A model generated the notes under the pieces. The model was not told the DNA's origin, made no database searches, and saw only the letters and a program-made list of their open reading frames with translations. Of a stretch of 64,000 bases of DNA, positions 50,911 to 60,206 are shown piece after piece. Position 1 is the stretch's first letter; every line of letters begins with the position of its first letter. Source of the DNA: Leifsonia sp. CL147 (GTDB lineage: Bacteria; Actinomycetota; Actinomycetes; Actinomycetales; Microbacteriaceae); the NCBI RefSeq assembly GCF_900114565.1, contig NZ_FOTM01000003.1, forward strand, positions 30,454 to 94,453, read 5' to 3'. The translations under genes and the position numbers were made by a program.

Positions 50911-51576
50911 GTGACCGAGGATGCCGTGACCGCCGAACCGCGCACGCGCGCGCAGCCGATGCAGGCGGAGGACCGCAAGGCGATGATCGTGGATGCGGTC
51001 ATCCCGCTCCTGCTCCAGCACGGCCGCAGCGTCACCTCCCGCCAGATCGCGGAGGCCGCCGGGATCGCCGAGGGGACCATCTTCCGCGCCTTCGGCGACA
51101 AGGAGACGCTGGTGCAGGCGGCGATCGAGAAGTATCTCGATCCCGAGCCGCTGCGCGAGGCGCTCCGCAGCATCGACCCGGCGCTTGCGCTGGAGCACAA
51201 GGTCCGCGCCATCCTGTACCTGCTCCGCGAGCGTTTCAACAGCGTCATGCGGATCATGCCGGTCGTCGGGCCGCAGCGCCCGCCCATCCCGCAGGCGCGC
51301 GGCGAGTTCGCGGCGATCATCGCCCGCGTCCTCGAACCGGAGGCGGAGGAGCTCAATTGGCCGCCGGAGCGCGTGGCGCACCTGCTGCGGCTGCTGAGCT
51401 TCTCGTCGGCCTTCCCGGCGCTCAACGAGGGCATCGAGTTCAGCATCGACGACCTCGCCACGATGACCTTGGTCGGCATCGCCGGCTCCTCCCCGCACGT
51501 CGGCTCCCCGTTCAGCCCGGATCCGCGCACCCGCACCTCCACCCCATCCATTCCGACGGAGGCATCATGCTCCTGA
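50911..51576 (+). CDS. TetR family transcriptional regulator
   Basis: A 221-residue TetR-like repressor. The N-terminal helix-turn-helix reads RKAMIVDAVIPLLLQHGRSVTSRQIAEAAGIAEGTIFRAFGDKETLVQAAIEKYL (about 22-75). A ligand-binding helical domain follows, then a Pro/Ser/Thr-rich tail. It starts at GTG 50911, right after a promoter with a palindromic operator, so it likely represses itself and the two overlapping ABC exporter genes. Its 3' end overlaps the first ABC gene by ten bases. The inducer is unknown, but this arrangement is typical of drug- or toxin-responsive efflux. Confidence 0.9.
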   Translation: MTEDAVTAEPRTRAQPMQAEDRKAMIVDAVIPLLLQHGRSVTSRQIAEAAGIAEGTIFRAFGDKETLVQAAIEKYLDPEPLREALRSIDPALALEHKVRAILYLLRERFNSVMRIMPVVGPQRPPIPQARGEFAAIIARVLEPEAEELNWPPERVAHLLRLLSFSSAFPALNEGIEFSIDDLATMTLVGIAGSSPHVGSPFSPDPRTRTSTPSIPTEASCS

Positions 51577-53300
51577 GACTCCTGGGCCGGTTCCTCCGGC
51601 CGCACTGGCCGCTGCTGCTCGCGGTGATCGTCTTCCAGCTGGCCCAGTCGCTGCTCTCCCTCTGGCTGCCGACACTCAACGCGGACATCACGGACAACGG
51701 CATCGCCAAGGGCGACACCGGCTACATCCTCTCGGTCGGTGGAGAGATGCTCGGCGTCACGCTCCTGCAGATCGCGTGCTCCATCACGGCCGTGTACTTC
51801 GGTGCGAAGGTCGCGATGCGGGTCGGCCGCGACCTGCGCGAGGCGATTTTCCACCATGTCGGCGAGTTCTCGGAGCGCGAAGTGTCGTCGTTCGGGGCGC
51901 CGTCCCTGATCACGCGGAACACGAACGATGTGCAGCAGGTGCAGATGCTGGTGATGATGACCTGCACGCTGCTCGTCTCCGCCCCGATCCTCGCCGTCGG
52001 CGGGATCGTGCTGGCGATGCGGCAGGACATCGCCCTCTCCTGGCTGATCGCGGTGAGCGTGCCGGCTCTGCTCATCGCCGTCAGCATCATCATCTCCCGC
52101 ATGATCCCGCAGTTCCGCCGCATGCAGGAGCGCATCGACCGCGTGAACCGGGTCATGCGCGAGCAGCTGAGCGGCATCCGGGTGGTGCGCGCCTTCGTCC
52201 GGGAGGAGGTGGAGATCCGCCGCTTCCGGACCGCCAACGACGAGGTGACCGAGACGGCGCTGAAGGCGGGGCGCCTGTTCGCGCTGATGTTCCCGATCGT
52301 GATGCTGGTGCTCAACGTCTCGAGCGTCGCCGTGATCTGGTTCGGTTCGTTCCGCGTCCAGGACGGCTCGCTGCAGATCGGGACGCTGACGGCCTTCCTT
52401 CAGTACCTCATGCAGATCCTGATGGGCGTGATGATGTCGACGATGATGGCCGTGCTGGTGCCGCGCGCCTCGGTCTGCGCCGACCGCATCGGCGAAGTCC
52501 TCGGCACCGAGACGACGGTACGCATCTCGGATGCACCGGTGACCGAGGTGACGTCCCACGGAACGGTGGAGTTCGTTGATGTCGGCTTCTCGTATCCCGG
52601 CGCCGAGCATCCCGTGCTCACGGATGTCACGTTCCTCGCCGAGGCCGGCCGCACGACGGCGATCATCGGCAGCACCGGCGCCGGCAAGACGACCCTGGTG
52701 AACCTCATCCCGCGCCTGTTCGACGCCACGAGCGGCATCGTCCTGGTCGACGGAGTGGATGTGGCCGATCTCGACCCGGAGCTGCTCTGGTCGCGCATCG
52801 GCATCGTCCCGCAGAAGCCCTACCTCTTCTCGGGCACGGTCGCCTCCAACCTCCGCTACGGCAACCCGCAGGCGACCGACGAGGAGCTGTGGCACGCCCT
52901 AGAGGTGGCCCAGGCACGAGACTTCGTCGAGGCGATGCCCGAGAAGCTGGAGGCGCCGATCGCGCAGGGCGGAACGAACGTCTCCGGCGGTCAGCGGCAG
53001 CGGCTCGCGATCGCGCGGGCCCTCGTGCGCAAGCCGGAGATCTACGTGTTCGACGACTCGTTCTCGGCGCTCGACACCGCCACGGACGCACGTTTGCGGG
53101 CGGCGCTGGCCCGGGATGTGGCGGACGCGACCATGATCGTCGTCGCGCAGCGGGTGTCCACCATCGTGGACGCCGACCAGATCATCGTCCTCGAGGACGG
53201 CCGTGTCGTCGGCCGGGGGACCCACGACGAGCTCGTGCAGAGCAGCGAGACCTACGCCGAGATCGTCTCGTCGCAGCTCGCCGCCCAGGATGCGGTGTAG
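51567..53300 (+). CDS. ABC exporter half-transporter with degenerate catalytic site (subunit 1)
   Basis: A 577-residue type IV ABC exporter half: a six-helix membrane domain (1-320) and an NBD. Walker A is IIGSTGAGKTT (about 366-376), the signature VSGGQRQR is canonical, and Walker B reads IYVFDDSFSALD, with Asp where the catalytic Glu should be (about residue 496). That change defines the non-catalytic partner of heterodimeric exporters such as TM287/288 and BmrCD. The start ATG 51567 has ACGGAGG upstream. It overlaps tetR and is followed 11 bases later by the canonical partner. Confidence 0.92.
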   Translation: MLLRLLGRFLRPHWPLLLAVIVFQLAQSLLSLWLPTLNADITDNGIAKGDTGYILSVGGEMLGVTLLQIACSITAVYFGAKVAMRVGRDLREAIFHHVGEFSEREVSSFGAPSLITRNTNDVQQVQMLVMMTCTLLVSAPILAVGGIVLAMRQDIALSWLIAVSVPALLIAVSIIISRMIPQFRRMQERIDRVNRVMREQLSGIRVVRAFVREEVEIRRFRTANDEVTETALKAGRLFALMFPIVMLVLNVSSVAVIWFGSFRVQDGSLQIGTLTAFLQYLMQILMGVMMSTMMAVLVPRASVCADRIGEVLGTETTVRISDAPVTEVTSHGTVEFVDVGFSYPGAEHPVLTDVTFLAEAGRTTAIIGSTGAGKTTLVNLIPRLFDATSGIVLVDGVDVADLDPELLWSRIGIVPQKPYLFSGTVASNLRYGNPQATDEELWHALEVAQARDFVEAMPEKLEAPIAQGGTNVSGGQRQRLAIARALVRKPEIYVFDDSFSALDTATDARLRAALARDVADATMIVVAQRVSTIVDADQIIVLEDGRVVGRGTHDELVQSSETYAEIVSSQLAAQDAV

Positions 53301-53311
53301 GGAGGCACGGG

Positions 53312-55285
53312 ATGAGTGAGAAGACGACAGCGCCGGTCCGGCCCGCAGGCCCGCCGATGCGGCGGGGCCCCGGCGGCGGCGGCCCGTTCGGCGGGATGGC
53401 GATGCCCGTGGAGAAGTCCATGAACTTCGGTCCCAGCGCCAAGCGGCTGCTCGGCCGGCTGCGCCCGGAATGGGCCGCCCTCTCCGCTGTGACCGCGCTC
53501 GCCGTCGTGTCGGTCGCCTTCGCCGTGCTCGGCCCGAAGCTGCTGGGCAACGCGGTCAACCTCGTGTTCGCGGGGGCGCTGTCCCTCGCCTTCCCGAAGG
53601 GGATGACGCAGGCGCAGGCCATCGCGGCCGTGCGCGCGAACGGGCAGACGCAGTTCGCGGACCTCCTCTCGGGAACCACGTTCACTCCCGGAGCCGGCAT
53701 CGATTTCACCGCGGTCGGCCACACCCTGCTCTGGGTGCTCGCGCTGTACGTCGCCTCGTCGGTGTTCAGCTACCTGCAGGCATACGTCCTCAACGGCGTC
53801 ACGCAGCGCACCGTCTACCGGCTGCGTGCCGACGTCGAGGACAAGCTCCACCGCCTGCCGCTGAGGTACTTCGACACCATGCAGCGCGGCGAGCTCCTCA
53901 GCCGGGTGACCAACGACATCGACAACATCTCGCAGTCGCTCCAGCAGACGATGAGCCAGCTGCTCACCTCGCTGCTGACGGTGGTCGGCGTGGTCGTCCT
54001 GATGTTCGTGATCTCGCCGCTGCTCGCCGTCATCGCGTTGATCACCATCCCGCTGACCCTCGTCATCACCACGGTGATCGCGAAACGCTCGCAGAAGCTC
54101 TTCGTCGCTCAGTGGAAGCACACCGGCGAGCTGAACGGACAGATCGAGGAGGCCTTCACCGGCCACTCGCTGGTCAAGGTGTTCGGGCGGCACCGCGAGG
54201 TGGAGGCGCGCTTCCGCGAGAAGAACCAGGAGATGTACCGGGCGAGTTTCGGCGCCCAGTTCATCTCCGGCATGATCATGCCCGCGATGATGTTCGTCGG
54301 GAACCTGATGTATGTCGCGATCGCGGTGGTCGGCGGTCTGCAGGTGGCCAGCGGTGCGATGCAGCTGGGAGACGTCACCGCGTTCATCCAGTACTCCCGA
54401 CAGTTCACCCAGCCGCTCACCCAGCTCGGCTCGATGGCGAACCTGCTGCAGTCCGGAGTGGCGAGCGCCGAGCGCGTCTTCGAGCTGCTGGATGCCGACG
54501 AGCAGTCGGCCGATCCCGGGGAGCCGGAGAGCCCCGAGGGCACGAAGGGGCTGCTGGCGTTCGAGGATGTGTCGTTCCGCTATGCCGAGGAGACCCCGCT
54601 CATCGAGGACCTGTCGCTGGTCGCCCAGCCGGGCCAGACCGTCGCGATCGTCGGCCCGACCGGCGCAGGCAAGACGACCCTGGTCAACCTGATGATGCGC
54701 TTCTACGACCTGGACGCCGGACGCATCACCCTCGACGGCGTCGACATCGCCACGATGAGCAGGCACGACCTGCGCAGCCGGATGGGGATGGTGCTGCAGG
54801 ACACCTGGCTGTTCAAGGGGACCATCCGCGACAACATCCTCTACGGCCGTCCGGATGCGACCGAGGACGAAGTTCTGGATGCTGCGCGCGCCACCTACGT
54901 GGACCGGTTCGTGCACTCGCTGCCCGACGGGTATGAGACGGTGCTCGACGACGAGGGCTCGAACCTGTCGGCGGGGGAGAAGCAGCTGCTGACGATCGCG
55001 CGGGCGTTCCTCGCACGGCCGAGCGTGCTCATCCTGGACGAGGCGACGTCCTCGGTGGACACCCGGACGGAGCTCCTGGTGCAGAAGGCGATGAGCGCGC
55101 TCCGCGCGGATCGCACCTCGTTCGTGATCGCGCACCGGCTGTCCACGATCCGCGACGCGGACCTCATCCTGGTGATGGAGGCGGGGCGGATCGTCGAGCA
55201 GGGCACCCATGCGGAGCTGCTGGCCCAGGGAGGCGCGTACTACTCCCTCTACAACGCGCAGTTCGCCGGGGCTGCGACCGAATAG
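53312..55285 (+). CDS. ABC exporter half-transporter, catalytic partner (subunit 2)
   Basis: A 657-residue half-transporter. A Pro/Gly-rich N-terminal extension (about 1-40) precedes six membrane helices, with an unusual long segment between the first two (GMTQAQAIAAVRANGQTQFADLLSGTTF, about 92-130). The NBD has Walker A VGPTGAGKTT (about 447-456), signature NLSAGEKQLL (variant LSAGE rather than LSGGQ) and Walker B VLILDEATSSVD with the catalytic Glu. The pair thus has one intact site and one site degenerate in both Walker B (partner) and signature (this subunit). It would export lipophilic drugs or lipids. Confidence 0.92.
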   Translation: MSEKTTAPVRPAGPPMRRGPGGGGPFGGMAMPVEKSMNFGPSAKRLLGRLRPEWAALSAVTALAVVSVAFAVLGPKLLGNAVNLVFAGALSLAFPKGMTQAQAIAAVRANGQTQFADLLSGTTFTPGAGIDFTAVGHTLLWVLALYVASSVFSYLQAYVLNGVTQRTVYRLRADVEDKLHRLPLRYFDTMQRGELLSRVTNDIDNISQSLQQTMSQLLTSLLTVVGVVVLMFVISPLLAVIALITIPLTLVITTVIAKRSQKLFVAQWKHTGELNGQIEEAFTGHSLVKVFGRHREVEARFREKNQEMYRASFGAQFISGMIMPAMMFVGNLMYVAIAVVGGLQVASGAMQLGDVTAFIQYSRQFTQPLTQLGSMANLLQSGVASAERVFELLDADEQSADPGEPESPEGTKGLLAFEDVSFRYAEETPLIEDLSLVAQPGQTVAIVGPTGAGKTTLVNLMMRFYDLDAGRITLDGVDIATMSRHDLRSRMGMVLQDTWLFKGTIRDNILYGRPDATEDEVLDAARATYVDRFVHSLPDGYETVLDDEGSNLSAGEKQLLTIARAFLARPSVLILDEATSSVDTRTELLVQKAMSALRADRTSFVIAHRLSTIRDADLILVMEAGRIVEQGTHAELLAQGGAYYSLYNAQFAGAATE

Positions 55286-55313
55286 CGGGGTGAGGAGCAG
55301 GAGGGCGAGTGCC

Positions 55314-56105
55314 CTACTGCTCCTTCAAACGGGAGGCGAAGGCGCGCACGCACCAGAAGGCGCCGTAGGCGATCAGCCCGATCGCGATGAGCACCAGGAG
55401 GACGACGCCGAACGGCACCTTCGTCAGCTCCTTCAGGCTGCCGTCCAGCCCTCCCGCCTGCTTGGGGTCGGAGGTGATCGCCCCATACGTGACCAGCCCG
55501 CCGACGATGACCAGCGCGATGCCTTTCGCGATGTAGCCCACCCGGCCGAGGATCGCCGTGATCGTCGCCCAGCGGTCGGGCGGGAGCCGCAGGTCCCGTT
55601 CGAAGCGGCGGGTCACGCCGTTGACCAGGAAGTCGATCCCGACGGCCACCACCACGAGGCCGACGGCGGCGAGGAGGAAGGCGCCGCCGGGCGTCCCGAG
55701 CAGCTTGCCGCTCGCCGACTGCTCCGATGCGGAGGAGTTCTTCCGCGCGCCGGCGGCGATCGAGATCGCGGCGCCCGCCAGGATCGCGTAGACCACGAAC
55801 TTCGCCACCTCGACCAGCTTCTCGCTGCGTCGATGGGCGGTGATGGATTGGAGGAGCTGCCACACCGAGAGGAAGATCAGCCCGACGATCACCGCTCCCA
55901 GAGCGAACAGGCCGCCCGGAACGGCCACGATGGCCTGGAGCGCGCCCGACTGGTCGGCGTTCCCGCCCGCGCCGAAGGCCACGGCCAGCGCGATCGCGCC
56001 GATGAGGATGTGCAGCAGGCCGATGGCGGCGATCCCGACGCGGGCGAGCGCGCGCACGGCGGGTTCGCGTTCGACGCGGGAGGCGAGTCGGCTGGGGGAC
56101 ACCAT
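55314..56105 (-). CDS. DUF1206 domain integral membrane protein
   Basis: A 263-residue membrane protein made of three DUF1206 repeats, each a pair of helices. ALARVGIAAIGLLHILIGAIALAVAFG (about 20-46), KFVVYAILAGAAISIAAGAR and ILGRVGYIAKGIALVIVGGLVTYGA open successive repeats, each starting R-x-G-Y/F/I. Function is unknown. The start ATG 56105 is used; GTG 56114 is an alternative. It is convergent with the ABC operon and divergent from nusA, occupying the place where rimP usually lies in bacterial nusA operons. Confidence 0.85.
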   Translation of the reverse strand: MVSPSRLASRVEREPAVRALARVGIAAIGLLHILIGAIALAVAFGAGGNADQSGALQAIVAVPGGLFALGAVIVGLIFLSVWQLLQSITAHRRSEKLVEVAKFVVYAILAGAAISIAAGARKNSSASEQSASGKLLGTPGGAFLLAAVGLVVVAVGIDFLVNGVTRRFERDLRLPPDRWATITAILGRVGYIAKGIALVIVGGLVTYGAITSDPKQAGGLDGSLKELTKVPFGVVLLVLIAIGLIAYGAFWCVRAFASRLKEQ

Positions 56106-56166
56106 GGCCTGCACGGTACCCGGCGTACACGCCGTGGGGAATCTCGGGTAGCGTAGAGGACTGAGT

Positions 56167-56188
56167 CCGCCGCGCTGTCACGCGGCGG
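56167..56188 (+). promoter_or_regulatory. Perfect 8-bp hairpin in the nusA leader
   Basis: CCGCCGCG-CTGTCA-CGCGGCGG lies 26 bases before the nusA ATG and just before GAGGAGG. A TAGCGT about 15 bases upstream of it might be the -10. It could be an attenuator or RNA-stabilising stem for the nusA transcript. Confidence 0.45.
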
Positions 56189-56213
56189 CGAGATCTGAAT
56201 AGAGGAGGCCGGC

Positions 56214-57221
56214 ATGGACATCGACCTCAGCGTCTTGCGTCTCATGGAGCGCGAGAAAGAGATTCCGTTCGACGAGCTGGTGCAGATCATCGAGCAGGCG
56301 ATCCTGACCGCGTATCTGAAGCACACGAACCAGGCCGATCACCGTCACGGTCACAGCGACCAGCCGCCCGCGGCCCGCGTGCACCTGGACCGCAAGACCG
56401 GGCACGTCACGGTCTACGTGCCCGAGCACGACGAAGAGGGCAATGTCATCGGCGAGGCCGAGGACAGCCCCAGCGACTTCGGCCGGATCGCGGCCTTCGC
56501 CGCCAAGCAGGTGATCAACCAGCGGCTGCGCGACATCGCGGACGACGCGGTGCTGGGCGAGTTCCGCGGACGCGAGGGCGACATCGTCGCCGGTGTCATC
56601 CAGCAGGGTCCCAACCCGCGGATGGTGCACATCGACCTGGGGACGGTCGAGGCCATCCTCCCGCCCGAGGAGCAGGTGCCGGGCGAGGAGTACACGCACG
56701 GGTCGCGCATCCGGGTGTATGTCACGAGCGTGTCGAAGGGTGCGAAGGGTCCGTCGATCACGGTGTCGCGCACGCATCCCGCGCTCGTCCGCAAGCTGTT
56801 CGCGCTCGAGGTGCCGGAGATCGCCAGCGGTGTCGTGGAGATCGTCTCGCTCGCCCGCGAGGCCGGTCACCGGACGAAGATCGCCGTGCGCGCGACGGAG
56901 CCCGGGGTGAACGCCAAGGGCGCCTGCATCGGCGAGCTCGGACAGAGGGTCCGCGCGGTCACGGCCGAGCTCAACAACGAGAAGATCGACATCGTCGACT
57001 ACTCGCCGGACCTCGCGACGTTCGTCGCGAGCGCGCTCTCTCCCGCCAAAGTGACCAGCGCGTTCGTCATCGACGAGTCACTGAAGGCCGTCCGGGCGCT
57101 CGTCCCCGATTACCAGCTGTCGCTCGCGATCGGCAAAGAGGGCCAGAACGCTCGCCTCGCTGCGAAGCTGACCGGCGCGAAGATCGACATCCAGCCGGAC
57201 TCGATCCTCGATCGGGACTGA
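56214..57221 (+). CDS. nusA: Transcription termination/antitermination factor NusA
   Basis: A 335-residue NusA of the short actinobacterial form. The N-terminal RNAP-binding domain ([32 protein letters not shown]) is followed by an S1 domain ([39 protein letters not shown]) and two KH domains ending in [30 protein letters not shown]. The C-terminal acidic repeats of the E. coli protein are absent. It modulates pausing, termination and rRNA antitermination. The start ATG 56214 follows GAGGAGG. A large minus-strand gene separates it from ylxR-infB. Confidence 0.95.
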   Translation: MDIDLSVLRLMEREKEIPFDELVQIIEQAILTAYLKHTNQADHRHGHSDQPPAARVHLDRKTGHVTVYVPEHDEEGNVIGEAEDSPSDFGRIAAFAAKQVINQRLRDIADDAVLGEFRGREGDIVAGVIQQGPNPRMVHIDLGTVEAILPPEEQVPGEEYTHGSRIRVYVTSVSKGAKGPSITVSRTHPALVRKLFALEVPEIASGVVEIVSLAREAGHRTKIAVRATEPGVNAKGACIGELGQRVRAVTAELNNEKIDIVDYSPDLATFVASALSPAKVTSAFVIDESLKAVRALVPDYQLSLAIGKEGQNARLAAKLTGAKIDIQPDSILDRD

Positions 57222-57226
57222 GCGGG

Positions 57227-59716
57227 CTACTTCACGTAGGCGGCGAGGGAAGCCTGCACGTCGTCGCCCACCACATCGCTTCCGCCGACGAGCGAGATGT
57301 GCGACGGACCGATGCGGGTGAGCTGCTGACCGACGGCGGTCGGCACGGCCCCGGAAAGCGTGAGCAGGAGCGGGGCGCCGCTCGTGCCCGCCGCGGCGGA
57401 GGCCGACAGCGCGTCGGGGAAGTCGACGCCGGAGGCGACGAAGGCGGACGCCGTCCCGGCCGGGAACGCCGCCGCCGCTGCGGCGCTGGTCTCGAACCGG
57501 TCCGATCCGCTCACGCGCGTGACGGACCCGGTCGTGTAGCTCTTCAGCGCCGTGAGCACGGCGTCGGAAACGGCATCCGGCCCGCCGACCACGACGATGG
57601 AGTGGGGAGCGAGGCGCGCCAGCTCCGTCGCGATCGGCGACGGGATCCATGACGGCGCGGTGAGCAGCAGAGGAGCACCGGCGGTGCGGGCGGCCAGGGC
57701 GCCGGCCGAGAGCGCATCCGGGAAGGACACACCCGAGACGACGTACGCCACCGCCGGTCCTGTCGCGGCGGTGGCACGTGAAATCGCAGCGCTCGTCTCG
57801 TACCGGTCGCCACCGTTCAGGCGTGACACGGTCCCGGTCGTGAAGGTCTGCAGCTGGGTGAGGACGGAGTCCGCGATGCTGTCCGCACCCCCGAGCACCA
57901 CGATCTTCCCGGGATGGAGGCGCTGGAGCTCGGTCTGCACGGCGGGCGGCACCGCTCCCGGCTGCACGAGCAGCATCGGACCACCGGCGCGCGCGGCCGC
58001 GGGGGAGCCGGACAGCGCATCCGGGAACTGTGCGCCGGAGGCGATGTAGGCGACCGGCGCGTTCGCCGGATAGCTCGCGGCGGAGACGGCCGCGCTCGTC
58101 CCGTAGCGGTCCGCGCCGGCCAGGCGGCCGACCTTCTGCGCCCCGGCGGGGAGGGCGTAGGCGCGGAGCTTGCCACCGCCGTCCGTGAAGTACAGCCGCC
58201 CATTCGTCACGATCGGACTCTGCCAGTGGAGCCCGCTGCCTCCGGCCGCGTCCGTCCACAGCTGCGTCCCGGTCGCGGGGTCCAGTGCCCGGACCCCGTT
58301 CTTCGAGAGGTAGAACAGCACACCGCCGGCCACGATGGGCGTGGTGCCCGCGGCGGCCTGGTTCCAGACCGGGACGAGGGAGGGCGTCCCGCCGGTCGCC
58401 TGCAGCTTGAGGCCGGAGATCCCGCTGTTGTTCGCGACGAAGACCCATGACGTGCCGGCGCCGTCCACCCAGTTCGCAGGCTGGGTGAGCACCTGGCCTC
58501 CCTGGGGGACGGCGATCGAGTTCAGTTCGCCGCCCGTGGTGCCGGGCTGACCCCTCCCGCCGAGGTTCGCCGTGTTCAGGAGGCGGAGGCGCGCATCCTT
58601 GCCGCCCTGCACCGCCAGATGGGGGACCGACGAACCGGCCGGAGCCGTCACCACCTGGGGCGCTGTGCTGCCGAGGTCGAGGTCCGCCTGGTCGAGGCTG
58701 GCGTAGTTCGTCGGCGTGTAGCTGTCGACCGGTCCCGTTCCGGCGCCGGTTCCGTCGGGGTTGATGGCGAGCACCGAGTCGCCCCAGTCGTGGCTGCCGT
58801 CGAAGGCGCCGTTGCCGGTGGAGAACAGGATGCGCTGGGTGCCCGGGTCGTAGACGACGCTCGGCCGGGCCCAGACCGCCGACTGGCTGGCCGGGCATCC
58901 ATTGGCTGCGATGTGGCCGGTCTGATCGCTGCACAGCGTGTTGAACACGCGCTGCGACCCCGTTCCGAGGTCGATCGTCGTGACGTGGCCCTGGTAGTCG
59001 CCCCGGTCGCCGGGGTACCCGCCGTTCGAGACGTACAGGTAGGTGTGCCCACCGAATCCGAGGGTCGTGAGCGCAGGAGAGCTCTTCTCGTCGTAGGGCT
59101 TGAGGGTCGCGATCTCCGGCCAGCCTCCGCCGGTGACCTCAGTGCCCGTGCCGATGGCGTACTTGTGCACCTTCCCGTCGAGTCCGTAGCTGTAGACGTA
59201 GGCTCCGCCCGGGTCGATCGCCGGCGACGACGTGGTGAAGCAGGGCGTGCCGCCGTTGTTGATCGTGCACGAGCCCGGGCCGTTCTGGTGCTTCCACACT
59301 TCGGCCCCGGTCGTGGCGTCGGTGGCCGTGATCCAGCCGTCCTTGGTCGTCGTGAAGAGGAGGTCCCGCGTGCCGCCGGCGGTCGCCACTGCGGGCTGCT
59401 CGACAGGCGGGCCGTCGGAGACGCCCGGCAGCGTCGCGGTGAACAGCGGAGTCAGGGACGCCACCGTCGACGGAGTGATCTGCGTCTCCGCTGCGTTCAC
59501 TCCGGAGTGCGATGGGCCGTTTCCGAACTGGCTCCAGGCCGCCGAGGCGGCGGAGGCCGGCGCGGCGGCGGAGGCCGGCGCGACGACGGAGGCCGGCGCG
59601 ACGACGGGCTGGGCGGCCTGCGCGGCAGTGAGGGCCGCGACGCCGAGCCCGCAGGCGACGACGAGCCGGAGCGTGCGCCTTCCGGCGGGCCGCGCCTCGC
59701 GGTCCAGTCTCTTCAT
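57227..59716 (-). CDS. Exported beta-propeller protein with three cell-wall-binding repeats
   Basis: An 829-residue secreted protein. A signal peptide (about 1-35, RRTLRLVVACGLGVAALTAAQA) precedes an Ala/Pro/Val repeat linker. A PQQ-like/Ig-free beta-propeller region (about 60-520) is built from blades such as VATAGGTRDLLFTTTKDGWITATDATTGAEVWKHQ and APVW...TTPIVAGGVLFYLSKNGVRALDPATGTQLW. Three cell-wall-binding-2 repeats start near residues 527, 627 and 730 (RLAGADRYGTSAAV, RLNGGDRYETSAAI, RVSGSDRFETSAAA), each with a FPDALS motif. Such repeats anchor proteins to the Gram-positive wall. Its stop is five bases from the nusA stop, facing it. Confidence 0.85.
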   Translation of the reverse strand: MKRLDREARPAGRRTLRLVVACGLGVAALTAAQAAQPVVAPASVVAPASAAAPASAASAAWSQFGNGPSHSGVNAAETQITPSTVASLTPLFTATLPGVSDGPPVEQPAVATAGGTRDLLFTTTKDGWITATDATTGAEVWKHQNGPGSCTINNGGTPCFTTSSPAIDPGGAYVYSYGLDGKVHKYAIGTGTEVTGGGWPEIATLKPYDEKSSPALTTLGFGGHTYLYVSNGGYPGDRGDYQGHVTTIDLGTGSQRVFNTLCSDQTGHIAANGCPASQSAVWARPSVVYDPGTQRILFSTGNGAFDGSHDWGDSVLAINPDGTGAGTGPVDSYTPTNYASLDQADLDLGSTAPQVVTAPAGSSVPHLAVQGGKDARLRLLNTANLGGRGQPGTTGGELNSIAVPQGGQVLTQPANWVDGAGTSWVFVANNSGISGLKLQATGGTPSLVPVWNQAAAGTTPIVAGGVLFYLSKNGVRALDPATGTQLWTDAAGGSGLHWQSPIVTNGRLYFTDGGGKLRAYALPAGAQKVGRLAGADRYGTSAAVSAASYPANAPVAYIASGAQFPDALSGSPAAARAGGPMLLVQPGAVPPAVQTELQRLHPGKIVVLGGADSIADSVLTQLQTFTTGTVSRLNGGDRYETSAAISRATAATGPAVAYVVSGVSFPDALSAGALAARTAGAPLLLTAPSWIPSPIATELARLAPHSIVVVGGPDAVSDAVLTALKSYTTGSVTRVSGSDRFETSAAAAAAFPAGTASAFVASGVDFPDALSASAAAGTSGAPLLLTLSGAVPTAVGQQLTRIGPSHISLVGGSDVVGDDVQASLAAYVK
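59547..59600. repeat. 18-bp in-frame tandem repeat (x3) in the linker after a signal peptide
   Basis: Units at 59547-59564, 59565-59582 and 59583-59600 share GGAGGCCGGCGCG. On the minus strand they encode VVAPAS/AAAPAS repeats of the cell-wall-binding protein. Like the repeat at 15501-15545, it lies just after a signal-peptide core. Confidence 0.85.
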
Positions 59717-59848
59717 GGTGCCTCCCCACGGGAAGTGTCCGCCGATCGCGGCACGGTGACCAGTCCTCCATCTGGCGGACCGGCCGGTGGCACTAGCCTG
59801 GAGAGGCCGTCGTCCGACCGTTCGGCGCGCGCCGCCGGGAGGAGTAAG

Positions 59849-60100
59849 ATGGAATCCGTCAGAACGTGCATCGGATGCCGTTCTCGCGCTCCCCGGTCCT
59901 CTCTTCTGAGGATCGTCGCCCAGAATTCAGAACTCGTGGTGGACCCGTCCGCCACCTGTCCAGGGCGAGGTGCGTGGCTGCATCCGGTCGACGAGTGTCT
60001 CGACCTCGCGCTCAAGCGCCGAGCCTTCGGGCGGGCGCTGCGGGTGGAAGGGACGCTCGGCACCGCGGCCATCCGGTCGCAAATTATGAGAACAGGCTGA
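59849..60100 (+). CDS. ylxR: YlxR family RNA-binding protein
   Basis: An 83-residue DUF448 protein. MESVRTCIGCRSRAPRSSLLRIVAQ and DPSATCPGRGAWLHPVDECLDLALKRRAFGRALR carry the RTCxGCR and GRGAWLH signatures. YlxR binds RNA or RNase P and lies between nusA and infB in most bacteria; here nusA is 2.6 kb away. The start ATG 59849 has GGGAGGAG seven bases upstream, suggesting its own promoter within 59717-59848, though I cannot point to a clear -10. Confidence 0.92.
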   Translation: MESVRTCIGCRSRAPRSSLLRIVAQNSELVVDPSATCPGRGAWLHPVDECLDLALKRRAFGRALRVEGTLGTAAIRSQIMRTG

Positions 60101-60172
60101 AGAAGTTGACTTCACATGAGTGACAACCGATGAGCGGCTCGAAATGAGATCCGTCCACAACTAACGCCTGCC

Positions 60173-60200
60173 CCTGTCCTGGGGTGGGCCCCCAGACAGG
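60173..60200 (+). promoter_or_regulatory. Hairpin overlapping the infB translation-initiation region
   Basis: CCTGTCCTGG pairs imperfectly with CCCAGACAGG across a GGGTGGGCC segment. The right arm contains the AGG of ACAGGAG, the infB ribosome binding site, so the stem could sequester it. Confidence 0.35.
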
Positions 60201-60206
60201 AGAATT

